Numbered from the stretch's first letter, positions 43,734-52,617 are shown. The stretch is DNA of 64,000 nucleotides from Roseibium aestuarii (GCF_008477545.1 NZ_VORA01000001.1:558001-622000); one strand, 5' to 3'. The notes: generated by a model not told the origin, from the letters alone. Numbers and translations are program-made.

Positions 43734-44717
43734 GTGGCATTTGATCTCAAAGACTTCGGCGTCGAACCGGCTGGGTTTGACGCCGTTCGCCCGTTTGCCG
43801 TGGAAGGTCTGGATGTGCGCGGCCGCGCCCTCGTGATGGGGCCGGTCATCGACAACATCCTGTCCCGCCACGACTATCCCGCACCCGTTTCCCGTCTGCT
43901 GGCGGAGGCCGTGGTCCTGACGAGCCTTCTGGGCACCGCCCTGAAGTTCGAGGGACGCTTCACCCTCCAGACCCAGTCGGATGGGCCGGTCTCCATGCTG
44001 GTGGTCGATTTCTCGGCGCCGGAATCCGTGCGCGCCTATGCAAGCTTCGACGCGGAGCAGGTGGCCGACGCCATGGCCCGGGGCGCAACCCGCCCCGAGG
44101 ATCTGCTGGGCCGTGGCCATCTGGCCATGACCATCGATCAGGGCCAGCACATGCAGCGCTATCAGGGTCTGGTGGAGCTGGACGGCGCCTCCCTCGAGGA
44201 GATCGCCCACCGCTACTTCGCCCGCTCCGAGCAGATCCCGACCGTGGTGCGCCTTGCCGTTGGCGAGCTGCTGACCCCGGCCGCCGCAGCCGGCTCGACC
44301 CATCGCTGGATCGCTGGCGGCGTGATGGTGCAGTTCCTGCCGGACTCCACCGAGCGCATGCGTCAGGCGGATATCCATCCGGGCGACGCGCCGGAGGGCA
44401 CGGAAGCGCATGTGATCGACGAGGATGATGCCTGGCTGGAAGCCAAGGCCCTGGTCGACACGATCAAGGATGACGAGCTGGTCGATCCGGATCTGGGCGT
44501 CGAGCATCTGCTCTTCCGCCTGTTCCACGAACGCGGCGCCCGCCTTTTCGAGCCGCAGAAGGTCCAGGACCGATGCCGCTGCTCGCGCGAGCGCGTCGAG
44601 GGCATCCTCTCCACCTTCAAGGCAGAGGAAGTCGACGCCATGCGTGAAGGGGACAAGATCGTGGTGACCTGCGAGTTCTGCTCGACCCGCTACGAGTTCG
44701 ACGCGGACAACTTCTGA
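43734..44717 (+). CDS. hslO: Redox-regulated chaperone Hsp33
   Basis: A 327-residue Hsp33 protein that becomes a holdase when its zinc centre is oxidised. The four cysteines are near the C-terminus: CRC (in QDRCRCSRERVEG) and CEFC (in VTCEFCSTRYEF). The start is taken at GTG 43734, preceded by TAAGG and giving AFDLKDFG; an ATG at 43701 would add 11 residues without a Shine-Dalgarno. It follows argF by about 40 bases. Confidence 0.92.
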   Translation: MAFDLKDFGVEPAGFDAVRPFAVEGLDVRGRALVMGPVIDNILSRHDYPAPVSRLLAEAVVLTSLLGTALKFEGRFTLQTQSDGPVSMLVVDFSAPESVRAYASFDAEQVADAMARGATRPEDLLGRGHLAMTIDQGQHMQRYQGLVELDGASLEEIAHRYFARSEQIPTVVRLAVGELLTPAAAAGSTHRWIAGGVMVQFLPDSTERMRQADIHPGDAPEGTEAHVIDEDDAWLEAKALVDTIKDDELVDPDLGVEHLLFRLFHERGARLFEPQKVQDRCRCSRERVEGILSTFKAEEVDAMREGDKIVVTCEFCSTRYEFDADNF

Positions 44718-44742
44718 TCCGCAGCCGAGGCTTTCAAACGAC

Positions 44743-44772
44743 AAAGGCCGGTCATTGGGGACCGGCCTTTTT
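44743..44772. terminator. Bidirectional terminator after hslO
   Basis: AAAGGCCGGTC, loop ATTGGG, GACCGGCCTTT plus TT. It lies between hslO and the convergent hydrolase gene. Confidence 0.85.
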
Positions 44773-44798
44773 CATGTCAGGTCGTCCTGTGCCGAAGC

Positions 44799-45449
44799 TC
44801 AGGAGAGGATCGTATCCGCGAAGCTGCGGATCTGGCCGGCCGCGATGGCCAGGTTGCCGTCAAGGGTTGCGGGCGAGCGGCCGCGCGGGGCAAAGTCGTG
44901 GTTGCCGTCTTCCAGGTAGTGCAGCGTCACGGCAGCGGGCAGGGTGATCGCGTCGATCTCTTCCTGCGACCCGAATCCGTCCCGGTCGCCCTGCAGCACG
45001 AGGATCGGGCGCTTGCCCTGTTCCAGCGGCACAAGCCGCCAGTGTTCGGGCTCCGGCTTTCCGGTCGGGTGGAACGGATAACCGAGGCAGATGACGCCCT
45101 TGATGCGCCCGGGAAGCGACCCGCCACTCGCAAGCATCGCGGCCACCCGACCGCCCATGGACTTGCCGCCGATCAGCAGCGGACCCTCGCATTCCTTCAG
45201 CACCTGCTGGACGACGGTCTGGAACTCGCCGATCAGCTGTTCAGCCTTCGGCGGGGGCTTCTTCGGGCCGCCGTTGCGCCGGCCGGCCATATAGGCGAAT
45301 TCGAACCGGGCCACCGCGAGGCCTGCCTCGGCCAGGTTGGCGGCCATCTTGGTCATGAAGGGGCTGTCCATTGCCGCGCCGGCGCCATGGGCCAGAACCA
45401 CGGTCGCCAGGACCTCGCCATCCGGGCGGGTCCACAGAAGATCGGTCAT
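44799..45449 (-). CDS. Alpha/beta hydrolase (KANL3/Tex30-like)
   Basis: A 216-residue hydrolase. VLAHGAGAAMDSPFM is the oxyanion loop, GGKSMGGRVAAML holds the nucleophile serine, and the acid and histidine lie in LQGDRDGFG and DGNHDFAPR. The sequence fits the KANL3/Tex30 family, which includes small bacterial esterases of unknown substrate. ATG at 45449 gives a start close to the first strand (TDLLWTRPDGEVLATVV); a frame to 45497 is unlikely. Confidence 0.85.
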   Translation of the reverse strand: MTDLLWTRPDGEVLATVVLAHGAGAAMDSPFMTKMAANLAEAGLAVARFEFAYMAGRRNGGPKKPPPKAEQLIGEFQTVVQQVLKECEGPLLIGGKSMGGRVAAMLASGGSLPGRIKGVICLGYPFHPTGKPEPEHWRLVPLEQGKRPILVLQGDRDGFGSQEEIDAITLPAAVTLHYLEDGNHDFAPRGRSPATLDGNLAIAAGQIRSFADTILS

Positions 45450-45570
45450 TGTCTTGTCGTGCCTCGTTGAGGGGTCATGAATGTCGCCTATCCCCATTCC
45501 GGGGCAGGCTCAAGCGGCGAACCGCGCCTTTTGCGGCTTTCCCCGGTGCAAGGGGCGAGGGCGCGCTCCG

Positions 45571-46512
45571 TCAGAAGAAGCTGATGGGGAAATAGCGCAG
45601 GTAAAGTTCCCGGTAGGTGCCGTTGGTGGCGGTCTTTCTCAGGGCGTAGGTGAGCGCCTCGGCGAGCTCTGGCTCGGTCTTGCGCACGGCAATCGACAGG
45701 CCCTCGTCGAAGTGGCCCGGTTCCAGCCAGGGGCCGCCTGCCAGGGCGCAGCAGTCGTTGGCGTCTTCGCTGCCCAGCCAGGTCGCAAGCGCCAGACCGC
45801 TGTCAAACACCGCATCCGCATCGCCCGAGAGGAGGGCCTCGCGGGCGCGCTCGGGCGACGGATAGGTGCGCAGCGGAACGTCGGGCCAGAAGGCGAGGGC
45901 AAAGCGCTCGTGCCGGGTGCCCGCAACGACGGCGATGCGTTGTCCGGTCAGATGGGTCTCGTCGAAGCTTTCGCGGTCCCCGGCGCGCACCATGAAGCGG
46001 GCAGGGAGCTTCATGTAGTCCTGGGTGAAGGTCAGATCGCCGTTGAGCGCCGTGGTGGCGGCCAGCCCGGCGATGATGGCATCGCCTTCACCAGCGACCA
46101 GGCTCGGCACCAGGTCGTCGAAGGGCACGATCTTGAGGGCGCAGGAGGCGCCCATGTCCTGACACATCGCCCGGGCCAGATCCACGTTGAAGCCGGTCAG
46201 CCGTCCGTCCGTGTCGCGAAAGACGAAGGGCGGGAAGTCGTCGCTTGCCAGAAACTGGATCTTCTCCGGCAGATCCTTCGGGCGGTCCTGAACGGCGCGC
46301 GGATCCCAGAAATTCGGCACGACCGGGCGGTTTTCGGCGGCAGCGGCGAGGGCTCGGTCCGCATCGGCTGCGCTGTTCCCCCCGGCCGCAATGGCGGTCC
46401 CGCTTCCCGTCGCCAGGGTCAGGATTACCGTAAAGACAGAACACGCAAGGGTTGCGTATCTTGCGGTTTTGCGCGCGGCGTGCCTAAACTTTACGTTGCG
46501 TGACGTTTTCAA
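45571..46512 (-). CDS. Family 3 extracellular solute-binding protein
   Basis: A 313-residue periplasmic binding protein of the amino-acid (SBP_bac_3) type. A signal peptide ends near GTAIA, then an Ala-rich linker of about 40 residues leads to FLASDDFPPFVFRDTDGRLTGFNVDLARAM, the start of the domain (split: DDFPPFVF, GFNVDLARAM). Asp and Arg ligand residues are expected in FDDLVPSL and GLAATTAL. No permease genes are adjacent, so it is an orphan receptor or a signalling protein. It starts only 45 bases from the divergent GT2 gene. Confidence 0.85.
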   Translation of the reverse strand: MKTSRNVKFRHAARKTARYATLACSVFTVILTLATGSGTAIAAGGNSAADADRALAAAAENRPVVPNFWDPRAVQDRPKDLPEKIQFLASDDFPPFVFRDTDGRLTGFNVDLARAMCQDMGASCALKIVPFDDLVPSLVAGEGDAIIAGLAATTALNGDLTFTQDYMKLPARFMVRAGDRESFDETHLTGQRIAVVAGTRHERFALAFWPDVPLRTYPSPERAREALLSGDADAVFDSGLALATWLGSEDANDCCALAGGPWLEPGHFDEGLSIAVRKTEPELAEALTYALRKTATNGTYRELYLRYFPISFF

Positions 46513-46557
46513 GGGTCCGATCCGAGATCTCGTGTATCCCCGAGTAGGGAGTAGGAT

Positions 46558-48429
46558 ATGCGGCGAGTGACTTCAGCCCTTCCGGCTGAGCTAGAGATAC
46601 TGCGTCAGAGGGGAATTGCAAAATCAATCCTCGACCGGGCCTGTGCCTGCTCGGCCCGCGTCTCCATGACACCGGCCGAATATCTGGTGTCTCAGGGCAT
46701 CCTGACGGAGGAGACGGTCTTCAGCGCCCTGGCAGAAGCCTGCGGTCTTCCCTTTCTCCCGGACCGGGGGTTCCGCCCCCAGTCGGTGGAGGCCAAGTGC
46801 ATCGCCCTTGGCGAGGAAAGCTGTGGTCCGGTTCTGATCGGCGTGACCCGCGACCAGACCATCTATGCGGTGGCGCCGCCCTACGACAGCTTTGCCGAAG
46901 TGCTGGATCTCTGCCGGCGGCGGCCCGATCTGGCGCAATGGGTGCGCATTACCACTCCGGCCGCCCTCGGCTTTGCGGTCAATCACCTCAATTCTCCGGA
47001 AGGGGATCTGGAAAGCCGGTTCCCCCAATTCAGCGCAAGGCGCCGCTTTTCGTCCGGTCAGATCGGCTGGGCGGCGAGCCTGATCGGCGGGCTGGTGCTC
47101 GGCGCCACCGTGCCGCTCTCCCTCCTGCTGGTCGCGGGTGCTCTGGTGATTGCTGCCTGTTCCACCCTGATCGGCCTTGCCCGGCTCGCCAGTGCACTCG
47201 CAGCCGGTCCCGGTGACCTGCACTTCACCCTTCCAGCGGCCCTGCTGGATCGACGGGTCATCTGGCCACGCTACACGGTGCTCGTGCCCCTGTTCCGCGA
47301 AGCGGCCAGCGTGGCGTCGCTGATCGCCCATCTGGAGGCCCTCGACTATCCGCGCGAAAAGCTCCAGATCCTGCTGCTGGTCGAGCCGGATGACCCGGAA
47401 ACCCTGAAGCATCTGCCGAAGCGGTTGCCGCCCCAGATGCGTGTGCTGCGCGTGCCCTGGGGATCGCCGCGCACCAAGCCCCGCGCCCTGGCGCATGGCC
47501 TGGAACAGGCGACCGGCGATCTGCTGACCATCTATGACGCGGAAGATCGCCCGGAGCCGGATCAGCTGCGGCAGGCCGCGCTGGTCTTTGCCCTTTCGCC
47601 ACCGACGGTCGGCTGCCTTCAGGCGCGCCTCTGCGCCGACAATGCGGGCGAGAGCTTCTTCGCCCGTCATTTCGCCCTGGAATATGCCTGCCTCTTCGAT
47701 CAGCTCCTGCCCTGGTTGCACCGTCACGACTGGCCGATCCCGCTGGGCGGCACCTCCAATCATTTCCGCACGGAGGCCCTGCTGGCGTCAGGGGCCTGGG
47801 ACAAGTTCAACGTCACGGAGGATGCGGATCTCGGCATCCGCCTGTCCCGGCGCGGATACCGCAGCGGGGTCCTGGCCAGCACCACTTTCGAAGAGGCGCC
47901 GATCACCTGGCGCGCCTGGCGGCGGCAGCGGGCCCGCTGGCACAAGGGCTGGATCCAGACCTTCTTCGTCCACACCCGCGACCTGCGCGGCACGTTCAAG
48001 GACCTCGGCCTCGCGCGGCTGGCGGTCGTCCTCGCCCTGATTGGCGGCAACATGCTGGTCATGGCGCTCGGGCCGCTCTGTGCCATTCTCATGAGCCTCT
48101 ATGCGCTGGGGGTTCTGGACCTGCCTCTGCTCGATGCTTCCTGGCGCGGGGCCTTCGGCTGGGTCTGCGTGGCGAGTCTCGTTTTCTGCCATGCGGCGTC
48201 GGCGGTGGCGCTTCTTCTGGCGGCGCGCATGCGCGGTCTCGGCGTCCGGCTTCGCGATGCCCTGACTCTGCCGCTCTACTGGCTCTTCAACGCCCAGGCC
48301 TTCTATCAGGCTGTCTGGGAATTTGCCCGCTCGCCCCATGGCTGGAACAAGACCGAACACGGCGTCTCGCGCGCCCGCCGTCCGACGATGACCGCCTCTG
48401 CGCACGGGATCACGCAACCCGGCGAATAG
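46558..48429 (+). CDS. Membrane GT2 glycosyltransferase with MshEN-like N-terminal domain
   Basis: A 623-residue protein. Residues 15-150 resemble the MshEN/T2SSE N-terminal fold (SMTPAEYLVSQGILTEETVF, ACGLPFLPDRGF). Two helices follow at 167-212. The GT2 catalytic domain at 235-460 is cellulose-synthase-like, with DAED at 327-330, TED at 420-422 and QRARW at 457-461, then further helices. Such enzymes polymerise and export a polysaccharide; similar two-part proteins include NfrB. MshEN domains bind cyclic-di-GMP in some proteins, so allosteric control is possible. The polymer is unknown and no synthesis partners are next to it. Confidence 0.85.
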   Translation: MRRVTSALPAELEILRQRGIAKSILDRACACSARVSMTPAEYLVSQGILTEETVFSALAEACGLPFLPDRGFRPQSVEAKCIALGEESCGPVLIGVTRDQTIYAVAPPYDSFAEVLDLCRRRPDLAQWVRITTPAALGFAVNHLNSPEGDLESRFPQFSARRRFSSGQIGWAASLIGGLVLGATVPLSLLLVAGALVIAACSTLIGLARLASALAAGPGDLHFTLPAALLDRRVIWPRYTVLVPLFREAASVASLIAHLEALDYPREKLQILLLVEPDDPETLKHLPKRLPPQMRVLRVPWGSPRTKPRALAHGLEQATGDLLTIYDAEDRPEPDQLRQAALVFALSPPTVGCLQARLCADNAGESFFARHFALEYACLFDQLLPWLHRHDWPIPLGGTSNHFRTEALLASGAWDKFNVTEDADLGIRLSRRGYRSGVLASTTFEEAPITWRAWRRQRARWHKGWIQTFFVHTRDLRGTFKDLGLARLAVVLALIGGNMLVMALGPLCAILMSLYALGVLDLPLLDASWRGAFGWVCVASLVFCHAASAVALLLAARMRGLGVRLRDALTLPLYWLFNAQAFYQAVWEFARSPHGWNKTEHGVSRARRPTMTASAHGITQPGE

Positions 48430-48883
48430 AATGGGGCCAGGGGTCTGACGATCGAACGGAAAGGAGAGGGGAGTTTGCGAGAGCGGCCGCCACAATAGAA
48501 GTGAGGCGGCGAATGGAGCGGGTGAAGGGAATCGAACCCTCGTATGCAGCTTGGGAAGCTGCCGTTCTACCATTGAACTACACCCGCATCTCGCGTGGGC
48601 TCTTTCTGCTGTGCCGCCATGCGTCTGTCAAGAGGGGCTTTCTCGAGGGCCACGTCCTCGCGCGGGACCCGGTGGAAAAGATGACGGGAAAGACGCCCGC
48701 AAACCGATGCGGGGGCCTTGGCCACGAGCTGCGGTCTCTCGACTCCGCAAGGTCAGTTGATCAGGCCGCTTGCGAAAAAATCCGTTGCGTCCCGGGGTCA
48801 TTGCAGGTCACAGACTTGCAGGGCGGGTGTGGCTCGCCCATCTGCGCAAGCAAGTAACCGTTCCAAGATCCGGAGACCCCTCG
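48430..48883. other. Intergenic region with tRNA-Gly
   Basis: The 454-base gap between the GT2 gene and the sodium channel gene holds one tRNA on the minus strand. The remaining 300 bases (48588-48883) show no ORF with features; a frame into the channel gene opens at 48770 but lacks support. Confidence 0.6.
48514..48587 (-). tRNA. tRNA-Gly(CCC)
   Basis: A complete cloverleaf on the minus strand: acceptor GCGGGTG pairs with CACCCGC, the D arm lies in TAGTTCAATGGTAGAA, the anticodon loop is TTCCCAA (anticodon CCC) on a 5-bp stem GCAGC/GCTGC, and the T arm is GAGGGTTCGATTCCCTT. The 3' CCA is encoded (48514-48516). Confidence 0.96.
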
Positions 48884-49693
48884 ATGATGCGCAAGCGTCT
48901 GGCCGATCTCGTATCCTCCCCCCAGTGGGAAGGCGCCATTGTCCTGCTGGTGGTGCTCAATGCCATCACCCTTGGCCTGGAAACCTCCGACCGGGTGATG
49001 GCGGCAATCGGGCCCGTTCTGCTCGTCCTCGACAAGGCCTTTCTGGTGGTCTTCGTGCTGGAAATCGCCATCCGGATCCTTGCGCGTGGGCCGAGGTTCT
49101 TCCTTGGCGCGTGGAACCTCTTCGACTTCACCATCGTCGCCATCGCGCTCATCCCCGCCAGTGGCCCCTTCACGGTTCTGCGCGCGCTGCGCATCCTGCG
49201 GGTGCTGCGGCTCATCTCTGTGGTGCCGTCCCTGCGCCGGGTGATCGGCGGTCTGGTAGCGGCCTTGCCGGGCATGGGCTCCATCGTGGTGCTGATGGCA
49301 CTGGTCTTCTATGTCTTTTCCGTCATGGCGACTAAGCTCTACGGCGAGACCTTTCCGGAGTGGTTCGGAACCATCGCGAAGTCCCTCTACACCCTCTTCC
49401 AGGTGATGACCCTGGAGAGCTGGTCCATGGGCATCGTGCGGCCGGTGATGGAGGTGCATCCCTGGTCGTGGCTCTTCTTCATTCCCTTCATCCTCTGCAC
49501 CGCCTTCACGGTCCTCAATCTCTTCATCGGCATCATCGTCTCCGCCATGCAGGAGGAGCACGAGCACACCGCCGACGAGGATCGCCGCGCCATTCACACC
49601 GAGGCCGAGCACATTCTGGCCGAAGTGCGGGCTCTGCGCCGCGAGATGGCGGAGCTGCGCGAAAGCCTTGGCGAGCGGCCGGACCGTCATTGA
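48884..49693 (+). CDS. Bacterial voltage-gated sodium channel (NaChBac/NavAb type)
   Basis: A 269-residue six-helix ion channel subunit. S4 has arginines every third residue (R100, R103, R106, R109 in VLRALRILRVLRL). The selectivity filter TLESWSM at 176-182 is the one of NavAb, with Glu178 lining the pore, so sodium is the likely ion. The acidic C-terminus (HTEAEHILAEVRALRREMAELRESL) is a helical coiled coil that assembles the tetramer. Start ATG 48884 follows GGAG; a frame to 48770 adds unlikely residues. Confidence 0.92.
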   Translation: MMRKRLADLVSSPQWEGAIVLLVVLNAITLGLETSDRVMAAIGPVLLVLDKAFLVVFVLEIAIRILARGPRFFLGAWNLFDFTIVAIALIPASGPFTVLRALRILRVLRLISVVPSLRRVIGGLVAALPGMGSIVVLMALVFYVFSVMATKLYGETFPEWFGTIAKSLYTLFQVMTLESWSMGIVRPVMEVHPWSWLFFIPFILCTAFTVLNLFIGIIVSAMQEEHEHTADEDRRAIHTEAEHILAEVRALRREMAELRESLGERPDRH

Positions 49694-49703
49694 GCCATGA
49701 AAA

Positions 49704-49731
49704 CGGGCGGAGAGGAAATCCTCTCCGCCCG
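49704..49731 (-). terminator. Terminator after the YHS gene
   Basis: CGGGCGGAGAGG, loop AAAT, CCTCTCCGCCCG; on the minus strand it is followed by TTTTC. It separates the convergent sodium channel and YHS genes. Confidence 0.75.
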
Positions 49732-49780
49732 CCGGGCACCGCGACCAATGAATGGATGGGGCAGGTCGCGGGGAGTGCGC

Positions 49781-50281
49781 TTACATAAGGCCATTGGTGT
49801 CCTTGACGGAGACGTGATGGATGGACGGCCAGGTTTCTGCGGCCTTGGCCAGGGTGCCGGCCTTGTCCTTGGAATAGGCGGCAAAGACCGCCTCGTTCAG
49901 GAAGAGATAGAGCTTGCCGTCGACGACATCTGCCCACCGCGGGCTGCCGTCCAGCTTCTTGCCGAGCGCCACGCCAAGGGCGCAGAACCCGCCATACTGG
50001 GGCTTGAAGGCTTCCGGATCAGCAGCGAAGCGCTTCATGCTTTCTTCGGAAGCGAAGTAATAGGCGACCCCGTCCTGAACGTGGGTGAACTTGGCCTGGC
50101 CGTCAGCAAGGTCCAGACCCGATGCAAGGGCGACGGCGTCCAGGCCGCGCAGGGCAACGCCCTGACCTTCCACGGTTGTACCGGTGGATACATTGTATTC
50201 GTCCTCCGCATAGGCAATGACAGGGCCGGCAAGGGCGGCGATGAGGGTGGCGCTGGCAACGAGAGTGTTGAAAAGGTTCAT
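49781..50281 (-). CDS. Exported YHS domain protein
   Basis: A 166-residue periplasmic protein. The signal peptide is about 23 residues (ASATLIAALAGPVIAYA). The YHS domain follows: LRGLDAVAL near the front, DGVAYYFASEESMKRFAADPEAFKPQYGG in two pieces (AYYFAS, MKRFAADPEAF) and GGFCALGVALGKKLDG. YHS domains are thought to bind metals. Start 50281 follows AGGAG. It is the last gene of the TetR-controlled operon. Confidence 0.88.
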   Translation of the reverse strand: MNLFNTLVASATLIAALAGPVIAYAEDEYNVSTGTTVEGQGVALRGLDAVALASGLDLADGQAKFTHVQDGVAYYFASEESMKRFAADPEAFKPQYGGFCALGVALGKKLDGSPRWADVVDGKLYLFLNEAVFAAYSKDKAGTLAKAAETWPSIHHVSVKDTNGLM

Positions 50282-50387
50282 GGTCTTTACTCCTGGATGG
50301 GCAGCCGTGGCTGCGGTCAATTGAAGGCGGACGATCCGTCACATGCGGTCGCCGGCCGGCGTGAAAGGGCAGAAACGTCGGGCGCGT

Positions 50388-51272
50388 TCAGGCGCCCAGC
50401 GTGGTCATGCGGGACACCGCTTCTTCGGTGGTCCAGACAGCGTTGGCGATCATGCGGAAGTTGATCAGGGCAGCGAGGTAACCGTCGCCTTCCGGAACCT
50501 TGGCGCCGGCGGTGGCGTCCTGGACCACGGCGACCTCGAACCCCTGTTCCAGGAATTCGCGCATGTGGCTTTCCACGCAGAGGTTGGCGGACATGCCGGC
50601 CAGGATGATCTGGTCCACGTGCAGCTTGCGCAGCTGCAGGGTCGCGTCATTCTGTTCCGGGCCGTAGACCTTGTGCGGCGAGGTGATGATGGTCTTGCCG
50701 TCGAAGATGTAGGGCTTGTACTCGGCCATGAAGTCGGCGCCGGAGCCTTCGAAGCCTTCCAGGGTGAGGGGGCCCGGACGGTCGAACATGCCGATCGAGT
50801 GCATGACCTTTTCCAGAGCGCCTTCCATCTCCCAGCGATGGTCATGCGGGTAGTAGAAGTGCGGGGAGATCACCACCGGCAGGTCGGCTGCCTTGGCGGT
50901 CTTGAACAGGCGGGTCAGGTTGTCCACCACCCCATGTTCGGTCACGCTCTCCCCGACGACACCCCAGCTCACCCCGTCCGGGCTCAGGAAGTCGATCTGC
51001 GGATCCACGACCACCAGCGCGGCGCGGCCCTTCTTCAGTTCCATGTTCGATGCCGGCAGGCCCGGCTTTTCCGGAGCGGCGTAGGCCGGGTTGGTCGAGG
51101 CAGCCTGGGCGGCGTCGGCGAAGCCGGCGACGGCCATGCCGGTGGCGGCGGTCGCGGCCACGCCTGCGGCGGTGGTCGTCAGGAAATTGCGGCGGTTCAT
51201 GCCGTTCTGGTCGGTATCTGCGGTGGAGTGGCTGTGGTCATGACCGCAGCCGCAAGGGGATTTCATGGACAT
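50388..51272 (-). CDS. Tat-exported isochorismatase-like cysteine hydrolase
   Basis: A 294-residue protein. A metal-binding-like CGCGHDHSHS tract comes first, followed by a twin-arginine signal (NRRNFLTTTAAGVA), then the isochorismatase fold: VVVDPQIDFLSP carries the catalytic Asp, a lysine lies in SPHKVYG, and the cysteine in GMSANLCVESHMRE. A role in amide or peroxide-type hydrolysis is possible; the true substrate is unknown. ATG at 51272 has AAGGAGA upstream. Second gene of the operon. Confidence 0.88.
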   Translation of the reverse strand: MSMKSPCGCGHDHSHSTADTDQNGMNRRNFLTTTAAGVAATAATGMAVAGFADAAQAASTNPAYAAPEKPGLPASNMELKKGRAALVVVDPQIDFLSPDGVSWGVVGESVTEHGVVDNLTRLFKTAKAADLPVVISPHFYYPHDHRWEMEGALEKVMHSIGMFDRPGPLTLEGFEGSGADFMAEYKPYIFDGKTIITSPHKVYGPEQNDATLQLRKLHVDQIILAGMSANLCVESHMREFLEQGFEVAVVQDATAGAKVPEGDGYLAALINFRMIANAVWTTEEAVSRMTTLGA

Positions 51273-51358
51273 GGTGGTCTCCTTCAGTAGGGGCCGGGCC
51301 AGGCCGCCGGCCGGACATTCGAGACCGCTTCGCGGTCACATGCCTGGATGTTCTGGTG

Positions 51359-51838
51359 TCAGAGGCCGAGATCGCTCAGCCCCGGGTGCTCTGCCGGGCG
51401 CGGGCCCTGAGGCCAGCGGAAGAGCCGTTCGTCTTCCCGGATCGGCTGGTCGTTGATCGAGGCGAAGCGCACGGCCATCAGCCCGTTGGGCGCAAATTCC
51501 CAGTTCTCGTTGCCATGGGCCCGGAACCAGGACCCGTCGGCCCGGCGCGCCTCATAGGCAAAGCGCACGGCGATCCGGTTCTCGGTGAAGGCCCACAGCT
51601 CCTTGATCAGCCGGTAGCCGAGCTCGGCCTCCCACTTGGCGGTGAGGAAGGCGACGACGGCCTCGCGGCCATTCAGGAACTCCGACCGGTTCCGCCAGCG
51701 GGTGTCCGGCGTGTAGGCCAGCGAGACGGCCTGCGGGTTGCGGCCATTCCAGGCATCTTCTGCGGCGCGGACCTTCCGGATGGCGCTGTCCCGATCAAAG
51801 GGAGGAAGCGGGGGACGGGTCTCTGCGGGATGGGACAT
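51359..51838 (-). CDS. DUF1348 (NTF2/SnoaL-like) protein
   Basis: A 159-residue small protein matching DUF1348 of the NTF2-like fold: [31 protein letters not shown] in parts, [32 protein letters not shown], and [13 protein letters not shown]. Family members are common in proteobacteria, often beside TetR or reductase genes, with no fixed function. ATG at 51838 has GGAG upstream. First gene of the operon, reading away from the TetR gene. Confidence 0.88.
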   Translation of the reverse strand: MSHPAETRPPLPPFDRDSAIRKVRAAEDAWNGRNPQAVSLAYTPDTRWRNRSEFLNGREAVVAFLTAKWEAELGYRLIKELWAFTENRIAVRFAYEARRADGSWFRAHGNENWEFAPNGLMAVRFASINDQPIREDERLFRWPQGPRPAEHPGLSDLGL

Positions 51839-51852
51839 CGTGATCTCCAAAG

Positions 51853-51868
51853 TGAACTGATCTGTTCT
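51853..51868. promoter_or_regulatory. Second, imperfect TetR-type operator
   Basis: TGAACTGATCTGTTCT differs from the palindrome at 51887 in two positions; the centres are 34 bases apart. It lies just upstream of the DUF1348 start, within the probable leader. Confidence 0.55.
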
Positions 51869-51886
51869 GTTTGATGGGGCATTAAA

Positions 51887-51902
51887 TGAACAGATCTGTT
51901 CA
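51887..51902. promoter_or_regulatory. TetR-type operator, perfect 16-base palindrome
   Basis: TGAACAGATCTGTTCA is fully symmetric and lies between the DUF1348 operon and the divergent TetR gene. The TetR protein is the likely ligand. A different small symmetric core, ACTGGTCAGT, is found at 52022-52031 near the TetR start. Confidence 0.65.
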
Positions 51903-52047
51903 CAATGCAACCGCAAAAATGAGGGAGATGGGCGCTTTCACGTCCATGTGAAGTCATGAGAGGGCGGAAAATCGCCGGAAATCAGGGTGGGTCTTGCAAG
52001 GTGGCGCAAGACAAATTACTTACTGGTCAGTGCACTAAGGAGAGATC

Positions 52048-52617
52048 ATGCGCCCCAGCAAGCGTGACGAACTGGTCCAGAAAGCCCTGACGATTTTTTA
52101 TCGGGAAGGCTTCCATGCCGCGGGTATGGACCTGCTGTCGGCGGAGACCGGCATATCCAAGACAACGATGTTCAAGCATTTCCGCACCAAGGAAGAGCTG
52201 ATCCTTGCGGTACTGCGCCTGCGCGACGAGCAGTTTCGCAACTGGCTCTTCCGCCGCATGGAGCAACTGGGCCCGACCCCGCGCGACCGGATGCTGGCCA
52301 TGTTCGACGCCCTGCGAGAATGGTTCCAGACGCCGGAATATCGCTCCTGCATGTTCATCAAGGCGTCAGGGGAATATCCGCAGCGGGATCATCCGATTCA
52401 CGCGCTTTCGGCCGAGCACAAGCGCCTGCTCCACCGCCAGATCACGGAGCTGGCCCGCGAGGCCGGCGCCGTCGAGCCCGAAGTCCTCGCCCGCGCGCTG
52501 TTGCTGCTGAAGGAAGGGGCCATCGTCACGGCCCATATCGGTCACGAGGTCGATCCCGCAGGCGACGCCCGCGCCATGGCGGAGGTGCTCATCGACAAGG
52601 CCCTCGAGAAACACTGA
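52048..52617 (+). CDS. TetR family transcriptional regulator
   Basis: A 189-residue regulator: N-terminal TetR helix-turn-helix (KRDELVQKALTIFYREGFH, then LLSAETGISKTTMFKHFRTKEEL in part) and a helical ligand-binding domain over residues 70-185 with a cysteine in YRSCMFIKASGEY. It is preceded by AAGGAG. It probably represses the divergent DUF1348-isochorismatase-YHS operon through the two TGAACAGATCTGTTCA-like sites. The inducer is unknown. Confidence 0.9.
   Translation: MRPSKRDELVQKALTIFYREGFHAAGMDLLSAETGISKTTMFKHFRTKEELILAVLRLRDEQFRNWLFRRMEQLGPTPRDRMLAMFDALREWFQTPEYRSCMFIKASGEYPQRDHPIHALSAEHKRLLHRQITELAREAGAVEPEVLARALLLLKEGAIVTAHIGHEVDPAGDARAMAEVLIDKALEKH

Noticed and set aside
42114-44744. 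An 876-codon minus-strand frame across argD, argF and hslO
   Set aside because: Three well-conserved genes occupy the other strand; the frame is their mirror.
48588-48883. A possible second tRNA or small gene after tRNA-Gly
   Set aside because: No cloverleaf and no coding features were found.
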